Shown here: positions 25,640-33,976 of the stretch, in pieces
Layout: each line of letters starts with the position of its first letter
How positions within the stretch are numbered: position 1 is the first letter of the stretch
Assembly: GCA_963756425.1 (NCBI GenBank)
Contig: CAVWNW010000012.1
Coordinates: forward strand, 430,921 to 494,920
Reading direction: 5' to 3'
Length of the DNA: 64,000 bases
Origin: DASQUK01 sp963756425
Lineage (GTDB): Bacteria > Actinomycetota > Acidimicrobiia > Acidimicrobiales > VFJN01
Notes under the pieces: model-generated
The model's input: the letters and a program-made list of their open reading frames with translations, nothing else
The model's database searches: none
Told to the model about the DNA's origin: nothing
Made by a program: the position numbers and the translations under genes

Positions 25640-26446
25640 ATGAGGACCGTGGTGGTCACCGATTCGAGCGGCCGGCCTTCGCGGCCCTCGGGGGACGAGG
25701 CGGCGATGGTCGTGGTGCCCATCACGATCCTGCTCGCCGACCGTCAGGTTCCCGACGACCAGATCGATCCGCTGGTCGTGGACGAGGCCCTGGCCCGGGG
25801 CGAGCCGATCAAGACCCGGGCCCCGGGCGTGATCGACTACCTCGACGCGGTCGAGGGCACCGATGCCCAGGCCGCCGTCATCCTCACGCCGGCCGCCGAG
25901 CTGACCGCCATGTGGCGCCACGCCTGCCACGTCCCGTGGCTCGCGGACAGGCCGGTCGCGGTCGTGGACACGCGTACGGCGGCGTCGGGCCAGGCACTGG
26001 TGGCCGAGGTGGCATCCGAGGCGGCCGGGGACGGCAGCGGGTCGCTCGCGGACGTTGTGGCCGCGGCGCAGGGGGCCGCCGCACGCGCCCGCGTCATCGG
26101 GGCGGTCGGGACGGCCGAGCCACTGGTGGCCGCCGGCATGGTCGAGATCGAGCGCGGACGTGGGCGGCCGACGATCTTCGAGGCGCGCCAGGGGGCGATC
26201 GAGCCGCTGCGGGTGCTCGGCAGCGAGGACCCGGTGGCGGCTCTCGCCGACCTCTACGCCCGGCAGCGGGGAGCCGGTGACCCCGTCGCCTTCACCGGGG
26301 CCGGCGCCGGGCGGGGCGGGCAGGCCATGGCCGAGCGCCTCGCCGAGCTGGTGGGCTCCGACCGGCCGCCGGAGGTGTGCAGCGCGGCGATGACCGTCTA
26401 CACCGGCCGGGGAGTGATCGGCATCGCCTGGCTCGACCGGGCCTGA
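25640..26446 (+). CDS. DegV-family protein
   Basis: 268 aa. The DegV/FakB fold is indicated by the N-terminal VVVTDSSGRPS, the central VVDTRTAASGQALVA (position of the fatty-acid-binding Thr-Ser region), GTAEPLVAAGMVE, and the C-terminal VYTGRGVIGIAWL, which matches the HTGPGALG-type end. Family members bind fatty acids and hand them to a kinase in Firmicutes; no FakA-like kinase is in the window. A GAGGAGG Shine-Dalgarno lies upstream of ATG 25640. It diverges from the MerR-TetR gene, so lipid-linked control is possible but unproven. Confidence 0.85.
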   Translation: MRTVVVTDSSGRPSRPSGDEAAMVVVPITILLADRQVPDDQIDPLVVDEALARGEPIKTRAPGVIDYLDAVEGTDAQAAVILTPAAELTAMWRHACHVPWLADRPVAVVDTRTAASGQALVAEVASEAAGDGSGSLADVVAAAQGAAARARVIGAVGTAEPLVAAGMVEIERGRGRPTIFEARQGAIEPLRVLGSEDPVAALADLYARQRGAGDPVAFTGAGAGRGGQAMAERLAELVGSDRPPEVCSAAMTVYTGRGVIGIAWLDRA

Positions 26447-26550
26447 CGCGTTCACGCCGGCAACCTACGCGGCCCGAGGCCGGCATGACGGCATCCGCCG
26501 GGGTGCTCGCGTGCCACACAGCGGCACGGGAGCGTCACGCCTGGCTGGGC

Positions 26551-26735
26551 ATGGAGACCACGAGCCGACACGCGACGTACGCCCAGGTCGGACCCTTCCG
26601 GCGACTGGTGCGGGCGACGGCGGCCACCCGACCCGTGACCTGGCTGGCCGTCCGCACCCAGCAACCGCTCGACCACCTCGTCTACCGGGCCACCCGCGGC
26701 AGGGCGACCCTGTCGTCCTGGCTGTCGGGCCTGCA
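26551..26735 (+). pseudogene. N-terminal remnant of an F420-dependent (Ddn/DUF385) nitroreductase-family protein
   Basis: From ATG 26551 about 61 codons resemble the N-terminus of deazaflavin-dependent nitroreductase-family proteins (VGPFRRLVRATAATRPVTWL, then LDHLVYRATRGRATLSSWL). After the GL at about 26733 similarity stops, and the frame runs into the 3' end of the convergent amidohydrolase gene. The F420-binding core is missing, so this is probably a truncated relic. The recognition is from memory of the family's start region. Confidence 0.6.
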
Positions 26736-26749
26736 TGAGCAACCGAAGC

Positions 26750-27625
26750 TCAGCCGGTCGACAGCCCCAGCACCTTCTCCGCGTTGTGCCGCAGGAACTT
26801 GGGCCACACCTCGTCCTTGAACTGCACCCCTGGCAGCTCGCCCATGATGCGCTCTAGCGACAGCCCCATCGGGAAGTAGCCGGCGTAGATGACCTTGTCG
26901 GCTCCGCGGGTGTTGGCGTAGTCGATGATGGCCTTGGGGTAGTACTTCGGCGCGAAGGCACTGGTGGAGTAGTAGAGGTTGGGCCACTTGAGCATCAGCT
27001 TCACCGCCAGGTCGGCCCAGGGCTCGCAGCCGTGCCGGGTCACGAAGACCAGCTCGGGGAAGTCGTAGCAGACCTCGTCGATCAGCTCGACGTGCTGACA
27101 CGCGAAGCGCAGCCGCGGCCCCGGGACGCCGGCGCAGCAGAACACCGCGATGCCCAGCTCCACGCACTTGGCGTACAGCGGGTACATCTTCTTGTCGTTG
27201 ATCGGCACCTGGGGGAAGGTGCCGGCGGGGAACACGCCGATGGAGCTGATGCCCCAGCTGTCGTGCGCACTGGCGATGGCGCGCACCGCGTCCATGCCGT
27301 CGTTGGGGTCGACCGACAGCTGGGGGATGAACCGGTCGGGATGCCCGCTCACGGCCCGCTCGCCGATGTCGCCGTTGACACCGATGACGCCCTTCTCGAC
27401 GCCCCAGAGGTCCATCTCCCGCAGGGTGACGCTCAAAGGATCGACATCCTTGTCGAGCTTCTTGTCGGGAACGTCCTTGAACATGTACTCGACAGGGAAC
27501 TCGAAGTCTTCCTTCGACTCACGGTCGTGCGTCTGCTTGGTGATGAACGCGTACTGCTTGCGCATGTTGCGGGCCGGGAACCCGATCATCGTGTCGATGA
27601 TCCCGATGTCTGACGGGGGCGTCAT
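26750..27625 (-). CDS. Amidohydrolase-2 family protein
   Basis: 291 aa. The pattern resembles the COG2159 metal-dependent TIM-barrel hydrolases/decarboxylases: N-terminal IIDTMIGFP (the usual DxHxH is reduced to D-T-M), RFIPQLSVDPNDG, TRHGCEPWADLAVKL, YYSTSAFAPKY and the C-terminal FLRHNAEKVLGL. The His pair of the N-terminal metal site is absent, so either one metal ligand set is lost or catalysis differs. The codon choice has more AAG/TTC than neighbours, matching a Lys/Phe-rich protein. Substrate unknown. It stands alone between the F420 remnant and the stress-protein gene. Confidence 0.82.
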   Translation of the reverse strand: MTPPSDIGIIDTMIGFPARNMRKQYAFITKQTHDRESKEDFEFPVEYMFKDVPDKKLDKDVDPLSVTLREMDLWGVEKGVIGVNGDIGERAVSGHPDRFIPQLSVDPNDGMDAVRAIASAHDSWGISSIGVFPAGTFPQVPINDKKMYPLYAKCVELGIAVFCCAGVPGPRLRFACQHVELIDEVCYDFPELVFVTRHGCEPWADLAVKLMLKWPNLYYSTSAFAPKYYPKAIIDYANTRGADKVIYAGYFPMGLSLERIMGELPGVQFKDEVWPKFLRHNAEKVLGLSTG

Positions 27626-27683
27626 GTCGCTGGTTCTAGCAAGGGTCGGGCGCCGGTGCCCGATCGAGGGCTAGGAAGTGTCC

Positions 27684-28202
27684 ATGACGAGCGATCCCGA
27701 CCCGACCACCCCCGCCACGACGTCCACGGCGCCCGAGGCCGATGCCGAGCTCGCGCGCGGGCGCATCGTCGTGGGCGTCGACGACTCCGAGCAGGCCGCC
27801 GTCGCCCTGCGGTGGGCGCTGGCGGAGGGCGTCCTGCGGCAGGCGACCGTGGAGGTCGTGCACTCGTGGTCGCCGCCGATGTCGGCCATGCCCTTCGGCG
27901 CAACGCTGCGCCTCCGTGCCCACGAGGAGGACATCGACGCCGTCGCCCGGCAGTCGGTCGACGAGATCGTCGACGCGGCCCTGGCCGAGATGGACGACCG
28001 GCCGCCCGAGGTTCTGCGCACGATCCTCCCCGGTGCCCCGGCGCTGACGCTGGTGGAGGTGGCGGAGAGCGCGGACCTGCTGGTGGTCGGCTCCCACGGC
28101 CGCACCGGACTCAGTCGCCTGGTGGTCGGCTCGGTGGCGATGGCGTGCGTGCAGCACGCACCCTGCCCGGTGGTGGTGATCCGGACGCCGTCCGAGGACT
28201 GA
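27684..28202 (+). CDS. Universal stress protein (UspA family)
   Basis: 172 aa. A Thr/Pro/Ala-rich leader of about 28 residues precedes a UspA fold: RIVVGVDDSEQAAVALRWA, then LLVVGSHGRTGLSRLVVGSVA with the ATP-binding G-x2-G-x9-G-S pattern, and the final CPVVVIR. ATG 27684 was chosen over the GTG at 27678 because AGGA sits at the right distance from it. ATP-binding universal stress proteins respond to hypoxia and nutrient stress in actinobacteria. It is transcribed alone or with the following DUF2207 gene, 139 bases on. Confidence 0.93.
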   Translation: MTSDPDPTTPATTSTAPEADAELARGRIVVGVDDSEQAAVALRWALAEGVLRQATVEVVHSWSPPMSAMPFGATLRLRAHEEDIDAVARQSVDEIVDAALAEMDDRPPEVLRTILPGAPALTLVEVAESADLLVVGSHGRTGLSRLVVGSVAMACVQHAPCPVVVIRTPSED

Positions 28203-28341
28203 GGGTCGATGCCGCGGACCGTGGAGCCGGCACGGGCCGAGGGCAAGCGACCGCCGTGTGACCGGCGGAATCGACCCCCACGGGTTCGCCCCACCACGCC
28301 GCCGTCATCCCACCGGGGAGCGGGAGCTACCTTCGAGCGCG

Positions 28342-30153
28342 ATGCGGACGACCAGCCGGCGCAGGCTCGACACGGCGCTCATCGCCGGCGGCAGCCTGGT
28401 GATCGGCGCAGTGGCGCTGGTCGGTGCCGTCGTGGGCGACATCGAGCGGGTCGAACGCCTGTGGACCTCCGCGGACCTGGCCGACGATGGTTCGGCCCAG
28501 ATCACCGAGGTGATCGACTACGACTTCGGCTCCATCAGCGAGAAGCACGGGATCTTTCGCACCGTGCCGGACCTCTCACCCGAGGCGCCCATCACGGTCG
28601 ACTCGCCCGACGCCCCCGACGCCATCCAGGTAACGGCTGAGGACACAGGCGGCCGTGAGGGCGCCAGGATCCGGATCGGTGACCCGAATGTCACCGTCTC
28701 GGGCCGTCACCGCTACCGCATCGAGTACCCGCTGCCGGGGGTGGCCCGGGGCACGACAGTCGACTGGGAGGCGGTCGGTGTCGACTGGGAGGTCGGCATC
28801 GAGGAGGCCGAGATCCACGTGGTCGCCCCGTTCGAGCTGCTCGACGCCACGTGCTCCACAGGCGTGACGGGCTCCCAGGGCGGCTGCGAGGTCCGGGAGA
28901 TCGCACCCGGCCACCTGGCGACGACCGTGAAGGGTCTCGACGCCGGCGAGGGCGTGTCGATCGAGGCCCGGACCGGCAGCGACCTGGCGACACCGCCGAC
29001 GCCGCCCGAACCACCGGCCACCCCACCGGCCGATCCGGGAACCGGGCTGGCGCCGCCCGCGGGCACCGCCGCCGCCGGCGCGTTGCTGGCGGGCGGACTG
29101 ACGGCGTGGCTGGTACGACGCGCAGGGCGCGAGCGAGTGGGCGCCGGAGGCCCGGCCGATGCCGCCTGGGCCGGTCCCGACGCCTCGACGAGCTGGACGC
29201 GCGTCGACGAGAAGGAGCTCGAGGCCATGGCCACCACCGAGTTCGCGCCGCCGGCCGAGCTCGATCCCCCGCACGGCGGCATCGTGCTCACGGAGGAGGT
29301 GCGACCCGAGCACAAGGTGGCCTGGCTGCTCCAGATGGCGATCGACGGCACGGTCAACATCGGTGGCGACGGCGTCGACGGCGCAGGCGCGGCAGGCACC
29401 GCGGGCCGCTGGATGCCGAACGGCGACGACCTCCGCCTGGTCAGGACCGGGCACGGCACGCCCGATGCCGCCGCCATCCTCGATACCGCGTTCGCCGGAC
29501 GCGACGAGGTCGAGCTGGGCAGCTACGACTCGCACTTCGCCCGGGCGTGGCAGAACCTCCAGGGCCAGCTCCTGGCGTGGCGCGACACCAGCGGGATGTG
29601 GGACCCGGGGGGCGGCCGCCGCAAGGTGACCGCCCGGGTGCTGGGCATCATCGCCGTCGTCGTAGGGGCGCTGGGTGCGGCCGGCGGCGGGGCGCTGGCC
29701 AACCAGCGGGGGCCGGCTTGGCTGGTCCTCGCGGCGGCGGGCGGCGTGGTGGCCGGCGCCGGGTTGGCGGCGGCGCTGCGGGCCTGGGAGCTACGCGTCC
29801 GCACCCCGGCGGGCTCGGCGGCCTGGCTGCGGGTGGAGTCGTTCCGGCGCTTCCTGGCCGGGTCCGAGGCGTACCACGCCGAGGAGGCGGCCAAGCGCGG
29901 GGTGCTGCGTGAGTACACGGCCTGGGCGGTCGCCGTGGGCGAGATCGACCATTGGCAGCGGGCCGTGTCGGCGGCGTCGATCGCGCCGGAGACGGCCGGC
30001 CTTTCGTACGCATACATCGCCCCGCTGCTGCTGGTGTCGACCACGTCGGCGTCCACCGCGCCGTCGTCGAGCGGCGGCGGGGGCTTCGGCGGCGGGTTCG
30101 GAGGCGGCGGGGTCGGAGGCGGCGCCGGCGGGGGTGGCGGCGGCAGCTGGTAG
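28342..30153 (+). CDS. DUF2207 membrane protein with Gly-rich tail
   Basis: 603 aa. An N-terminal helix (about 12-30) anchors an extracytoplasmic beta domain (EVIDYDFGSISEKHGIFRTV is the DUF2207 signature). A Pro/Thr linker and a transmembrane helix (TAAAGALLAGGLTAWLV) follow. Then comes a cytoplasmic region, two more helices around residues 430-475, and a C-terminal tail of Gly/Ser repeats ending GGGSW, as in most family members. No enzymatic role is known for DUF2207; it is thought to be a membrane scaffold. ATG 28342 begins the N-terminal basic segment directly. Confidence 0.88.
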   Translation: MRTTSRRRLDTALIAGGSLVIGAVALVGAVVGDIERVERLWTSADLADDGSAQITEVIDYDFGSISEKHGIFRTVPDLSPEAPITVDSPDAPDAIQVTAEDTGGREGARIRIGDPNVTVSGRHRYRIEYPLPGVARGTTVDWEAVGVDWEVGIEEAEIHVVAPFELLDATCSTGVTGSQGGCEVREIAPGHLATTVKGLDAGEGVSIEARTGSDLATPPTPPEPPATPPADPGTGLAPPAGTAAAGALLAGGLTAWLVRRAGRERVGAGGPADAAWAGPDASTSWTRVDEKELEAMATTEFAPPAELDPPHGGIVLTEEVRPEHKVAWLLQMAIDGTVNIGGDGVDGAGAAGTAGRWMPNGDDLRLVRTGHGTPDAAAILDTAFAGRDEVELGSYDSHFARAWQNLQGQLLAWRDTSGMWDPGGGRRKVTARVLGIIAVVVGALGAAGGGALANQRGPAWLVLAAAGGVVAGAGLAAALRAWELRVRTPAGSAAWLRVESFRRFLAGSEAYHAEEAAKRGVLREYTAWAVAVGEIDHWQRAVSAASIAPETAGLSYAYIAPLLLVSTTSASTAPSSSGGGGFGGGFGGGGVGGGAGGGGGGSW

Positions 30154-30215
30154 CGGCGCGGCACCGCGGGCCGCCGGGTGGCCCGAAACCCGAACCGGCG
30201 TCCCGAAGCGACGGA

Positions 30216-30239
30216 TTCCGGCGCATCCGAACGCCGGAA
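30216..30239. terminator. Hairpin between convergent DUF2207 and ABC permease genes
   Basis: TTCCGGCG (30216-30223) pairs with CGCCGGAA (30232-30239) around an 8-base loop in the 185-base gap between two gene ends. It is a likely bidirectional terminator, without a T-tract. The rest of the gap is GC-rich with further short repeats and no ORF. Confidence 0.55.
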
Positions 30240-30338
30240 CGGGTCCCGGTCCGGGAGGCAACGGGTCCGGGCGGAACGGGCCGGGAGAGGTAGCGGCACG
30301 CACCGCGGGCGCACATCCCCGACGCAGGCGACCGCTCG

Positions 30339-32885
30339 CTAGTCCGTTGCGATCGCCCGGAGGACGTCGAGCTTGGCGGCCCGGCGTGCGGGGCGAACCG
30401 CCGCGACCACCCCGACGATGGCGCCGAGCGCCACCACCACGCCGAGCTGCCCTGTCGGGACCGCGAATGCGCCGAGCCCCTCCGAGGCATCGATCGTCTT
30501 CACCATCGCCCAGCCCAGGAAGGTCCCCAGGCCGAGCCCGCCGACGGTGCCGAACAGGGCCACCACCAGCGCCTCGCCGCGGACCATCCGGCGCAGCTGG
30601 CGCCGGCTCTGCCCCACCGCCCGGAGCAGCCCCAGCTCGCGGGTGCGCTCGTGGATCGACAGGGACAGCGTGTTGGCGATGCCCATGAGGGCGATCACGA
30701 TGGCCATGACCAGCAGCACGTAGATGATCGTCAGAATCTGGTCGACCTCGCCGGCAACAGAGTCGAGGTACTCCTGGCGGTCCTGGACGTCGGGTGCCCC
30801 GAAGCGGTCGGCAACCGGCTGGATGGCGGCCTCCCCGTCGGCCGTCGACACGCCGTTGACCAGGTCGACGAGCAACACGATGTCACTCGCCCGGGTGGCG
30901 GCGTGCGGTGCGTAGGCCGCCTTCGGCAGGACCACGTCGTCGACCAGCTCGTCGTTGTCGAAGATCGCCCCAAGCGTGAGCTTGTCAGTGGCCCCGTCCG
31001 AGAAGGACACCGGCACCGCATCCCCGAGAGCGAAGCCGTGGTCCGAGGCGTAGTCGGCGAACAGCGCCACCTCCCGGTCGCCCAGGTCGTCGATGGACCC
31101 CTGCGAAACGTCCACGTCGAGCACCCGCTCGAACGAGGCCGGGTCGATCACCGAGGCCACGGTGTCGTTGCCGCCGACCGCCATGGGCGCGATGCCCATC
31201 CCGGTGGCCACGTCGACCTCGGGCAGGGCACCGACGGCGGGCTCCAGCTCGGGCGTGAGCCCGGCGCCGCTGAAGTCCGTCTGCGCGATCACCAGGTCGC
31301 CGGCGAACTGCTCCGACACGGTGTCGTCGATGGACTGCTTGACGGACGCCGCCACCACGGTGAACAGCGTGACCACGGCGACGCCGACCATCAGCGCCGA
31401 CGCCGTGCCGGCGGTGCGGCGGGGATTGCGCATGGCATTGCGCCGCGCCAGCGTCCCGCTCATCCCCCGGCGCAACGTCAGCGGCCCGCCCACGACGCCC
31501 GCAACCGGGCGAGCCACCACGGGGCCGAGGAGCACGAAGCCGACGACCACCAGGAGCGCACCCAGGCCGGTCAGAGCCAGCGAACCGGCGCCCGTGGTGC
31601 CGCCGATCGTGGCGGCAATGCCGCTGCCGGCGACCACCACGCCCAAAACGCCGCGCACCCACGAGGCGCCCGACCGGTCGACGGCGACGTCCCGTAGAGC
31701 GGCCAGGGGCGCGACGCGCGAGGCATTGACGGCCGGGACGACGCTGGCGACCAGCGTGACCACCACGCCGACCACGGCGGCCAGCACGAGTGCGGACGTC
31801 TCCACGACCAGGGCGGTTCCGGCCACGGCGAAGCCGGCCGACTCGGTGAGCGCGCTCAGGCCGGCGGCCAGTCCGACACCGGCGGCCACGCCGATGGCCG
31901 ACGCCAGCACGCCCACCACGAGCGCCTCGACCACGGTGGAGCCGAGCACTTGGCGGCGCGAGGCGCCCAGGGCTCGCAGCAGGGCCGACTCCCGGGTGCG
32001 CTGGGCCACCAGGATCGAGAAGGTGTTGTAGATGCTGAACGTGGCGACCACCAGTGCGATCCCGGCGAACACGAGCAGGAAGGCCTTGAAGAACCCGAGG
32101 AAGTCGTCCTCGAGCTCGGACTGCTGCTCGTCCGTGAGCGCGGCCCCGGTGAGGGCCTCGGACCCGTCGGGCAGGGCCGGCTCCAGCCGATCGACCAGCT
32201 CCTGCTGGGTCACGCCCTCGTCGGCCACCACCAGGACGTCGGAGATCCGGCCCGGCTCGGGCAGCAGGACCTGCTGGGCGAACTCGGTGGTGAACGCGGC
32301 ATAGGTCTGCGGGCCGGCACTGTCGGCACCTGCGTCACCAAAGGTGGCGATCCCGACGACGGTCACGTCGACGGGATCGGGAGTGCGGATGGCTGTGGCG
32401 TCCCCGACCTGCAGCTCTCCGTCGTCGGCCGACGCCTGGTCGATGACCACCTCACTGGGCGCCTCCGGGGCGCGGCCGTCGGCGATCTGCCAGGGGTTGA
32501 TCTCGGGATCTGCGATCCAGTTCCCGGCCTGGGTGGGGGGACCGTTGCCGCCCAACGGATCGCCGTCGGATCCGACGATCTGGCCGATCCCGGAGATCTC
32601 GGGCACGGCCGTGGCCACGCCGTCGACTGCGGCGACGTCCTCGACGACCGAGGCGTCGAGCAGGCCGCGCTCGCTGTCTTCCTCGTTGCCGACCTCGATG
32701 CTGCTGCGCACGATGGCGTCGGTGCCGGCGTTGGCCTCGCCGTACATGTCGCCGAAGCCGGTCTCCATCGTGTCGCCGAGCACGAGCGTGCCCGACAGGA
32801 ACGCCACGCCCAGCACGACGGCCGAGCTCGTGGCGAGCAGGCGCCGCTTGTGGGCGCCGATGCTGCGGATCGTGGTCCTCCACAT
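30339..32885 (-). CDS. MacB/FtsX-type ABC exporter permease (copy 1)
   Basis: 848 aa. The N-terminal helix (LLATSSAVVLGVAFLSGTLVLG) is followed by a MacB-like periplasmic core domain. The first FtsX domain carries FSIYNTFSILVAQRTRESALLRALGASRRQV; a second periplasmic domain and a second FtsX domain follow, with MGIANTLSLSIHERTRELGLLRAVGQSRRQLRRM. It ends ARRAAKLDVLRAIATD. Two four-helix modules in one chain mean the permease may act as a complete unit with an ATPase dimer. It begins 5 bases after the ATPase stop. The protein is paralogous to the permease at 45207-47750. Such systems usually extrude lipids, lipoproteins or antimicrobial peptides; the cargo is unknown. Confidence 0.93.
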   Translation of the reverse strand: MWRTTIRSIGAHKRRLLATSSAVVLGVAFLSGTLVLGDTMETGFGDMYGEANAGTDAIVRSSIEVGNEEDSERGLLDASVVEDVAAVDGVATAVPEISGIGQIVGSDGDPLGGNGPPTQAGNWIADPEINPWQIADGRAPEAPSEVVIDQASADDGELQVGDATAIRTPDPVDVTVVGIATFGDAGADSAGPQTYAAFTTEFAQQVLLPEPGRISDVLVVADEGVTQQELVDRLEPALPDGSEALTGAALTDEQQSELEDDFLGFFKAFLLVFAGIALVVATFSIYNTFSILVAQRTRESALLRALGASRRQVLGSTVVEALVVGVLASAIGVAAGVGLAAGLSALTESAGFAVAGTALVVETSALVLAAVVGVVVTLVASVVPAVNASRVAPLAALRDVAVDRSGASWVRGVLGVVVAGSGIAATIGGTTGAGSLALTGLGALLVVVGFVLLGPVVARPVAGVVGGPLTLRRGMSGTLARRNAMRNPRRTAGTASALMVGVAVVTLFTVVAASVKQSIDDTVSEQFAGDLVIAQTDFSGAGLTPELEPAVGALPEVDVATGMGIAPMAVGGNDTVASVIDPASFERVLDVDVSQGSIDDLGDREVALFADYASDHGFALGDAVPVSFSDGATDKLTLGAIFDNDELVDDVVLPKAAYAPHAATRASDIVLLVDLVNGVSTADGEAAIQPVADRFGAPDVQDRQEYLDSVAGEVDQILTIIYVLLVMAIVIALMGIANTLSLSIHERTRELGLLRAVGQSRRQLRRMVRGEALVVALFGTVGGLGLGTFLGWAMVKTIDASEGLGAFAVPTGQLGVVVALGAIVGVVAAVRPARRAAKLDVLRAIATD

Positions 32886-32890
32886 GGCGA

Positions 32891-33760
32891 TCAGCTCCCG
32901 AACGCCTTGAGGCGCTCGAGCACCCGCTCGGCGGTGGGGGCCGGCATCTGGTCGACGACGCGGCCGTCGGCCAGGAACACGACGGCGTCGGCGTAGCCCG
33001 CCGCCACCGGGTCGTGGGTGACCATCACGATGGTCTGCCCGAGGTCGTCGACGGCCCGGCGCAGGAACGCGAGGATCTCGCCGCCGCTCCGGGAGTCGAG
33101 GTTGCCGGTGGGCTCGTCGGCGAAGATCACCGATGGCCGGCTGGCCAGCGCTCTGGCCACCGCCACCCGCTGCTGCTGGCCGCCCGACAGCTCGGCCGGA
33201 CGGTGCTTGAGCCGGTCGCCGAGCCCGACGGTGTCGACGATGCTGCGGACCCAGCGCTTGTCGACTCCTCGTGAACTCGTCGCGGGTGCTTCCCGCTCTT
33301 GGCGGCTTCGCCGCCGGGCCGCTCGGGCCACGCCGACGCCCCTTCGGCGTCGGCTCTGCCTTCCGGCCAGGTCGAGCGGCAGGGTGATGTTCTCCCCGGC
33401 GCTCAGCATCGGGAGGAGGTTGAAGGTCTGGAACACGAAGCCGACGTGGTCGCGCCGCAACCGTGTCAGCTGCTTCTCCGAGAGCCGGCCGAGCTCGACC
33501 TCGCCGATGAACGCCCGGCCCGACGTCAGCGTGTCGAGCCCCGCCAGGCAGTGCATGAGGGTGGACTTGCCGGACCCCGAGGGTCCCATGATCGCGGTGA
33601 AGCGTCCGGCGGGTAGGGCCAGGCTCACGCCGTCGAGGGCGCGCACCGCGGTGGCACCCTTGCCGTACACCTTCACCGCCTGTTCGGCATGGACCGCGAG
33701 GGGAGCCGGGGACGCGCCCAACCCGGCCGTCGCTGTGGTCATCACGTCGCTTGCAGTCAT
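32891..33760 (-). CDS. MacB/LolD-type ABC exporter ATPase (copy 1), with an inserted Arg-rich segment
   Basis: 289 aa. Walker A is GPSGSGKST (59-67), the Q-loop is QTFNLLP, the signature LSGGQQQRVAVARAL (191-205), Walker B VIFADEPTGNLDS and the H-loop MVTHD. Compared with the 250-aa paralog at 44359, it has about 30 extra residues (136-165, very Arg-rich) between LPLDLAGRQ and KRWVRSIVDTVGL. This segment is encoded by a hairpin-rich DNA element at 33293-33366, a relative of which lies at 33767-33840 just upstream of the gene. The insertion keeps frame and sits between the Q-loop and the signature, so some loss of function is possible. Confidence 0.93.
   Translation of the reverse strand: MTASDVMTTATAGLGASPAPLAVHAEQAVKVYGKGATAVRALDGVSLALPAGRFTAIMGPSGSGKSTLMHCLAGLDTLTSGRAFIGEVELGRLSEKQLTRLRRDHVGFVFQTFNLLPMLSAGENITLPLDLAGRQSRRRRGVGVARAARRRSRQEREAPATSSRGVDKRWVRSIVDTVGLGDRLKHRPAELSGGQQQRVAVARALASRPSVIFADEPTGNLDSRSGGEILAFLRRAVDDLGQTIVMVTHDPVAAGYADAVVFLADGRVVDQMPAPTAERVLERLKAFGS
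33293..33366. repeat. Hairpin-rich element inside the ABC ATPase gene
   Basis: On the plus strand: CCGCTCTTG, a GGCGGC-TTC-GCCGCC hairpin, GGGCCGCTCGGGCCACGC, a GCCGACGCC-CCTT-CGGCGTCGGC hairpin, then TTCCGG. The same order, with identical CCGCTCTTG and GGGCCGCTCGGGCCACGC blocks but different hairpin sequences, occurs at 33767-33840. Confidence 0.8.
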
Positions 33761-33766
33761 TGGTCT

Positions 33767-33840
33767 CCGCTCTTGCTGCTACGCAGCGGGCCGCTCGGGC
33801 CACGCTCGCTCTCTCGCCCTTCCGGGGCGCTCGCTCATGC
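33767..33840. repeat. Hairpin-rich element upstream of the ABC ATPase gene
   Basis: CCGCTCTTG (33767-33775), GCTGC-TAC-GCAGC hairpin, GGGCCGCTCGGGCCACGC, then a looser GCTCGC/GCGCTCGC region with CCTTCCGG. It begins 6 bases upstream of the ATPase ATG, so it forms the 5' leader. It is the partner of the in-gene element at 33293-33366. Confidence 0.75.
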
Positions 33841-33896
33841 TTCCGACGGTACGGACGTACCCGCGGAGCGTGAATGGAGCGCCCCGGCGTCTTCCC

Positions 33897-33917
33897 GGTG
33901 GGGGTAGCCCCACCCCG
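33897..33917. promoter_or_regulatory. Candidate operator GGTGGGG-N4-CCCCACC, site 1
   Basis: GGTGGGG (33897-33903), GTAG, CCCCACC (33908-33914), then CCG. A site with identical arms and the same CCG flank lies at 41859-41879. It is positioned between the divergent ABC exporter operon and the flavin monooxygenase gene. Confidence 0.6.
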
Positions 33918-33976
33918 GCGGTGGCGCCCGCTCCACCTGTGCCGCGGCGTGGCACGGCGCGTCACGCCCTGCCGGT

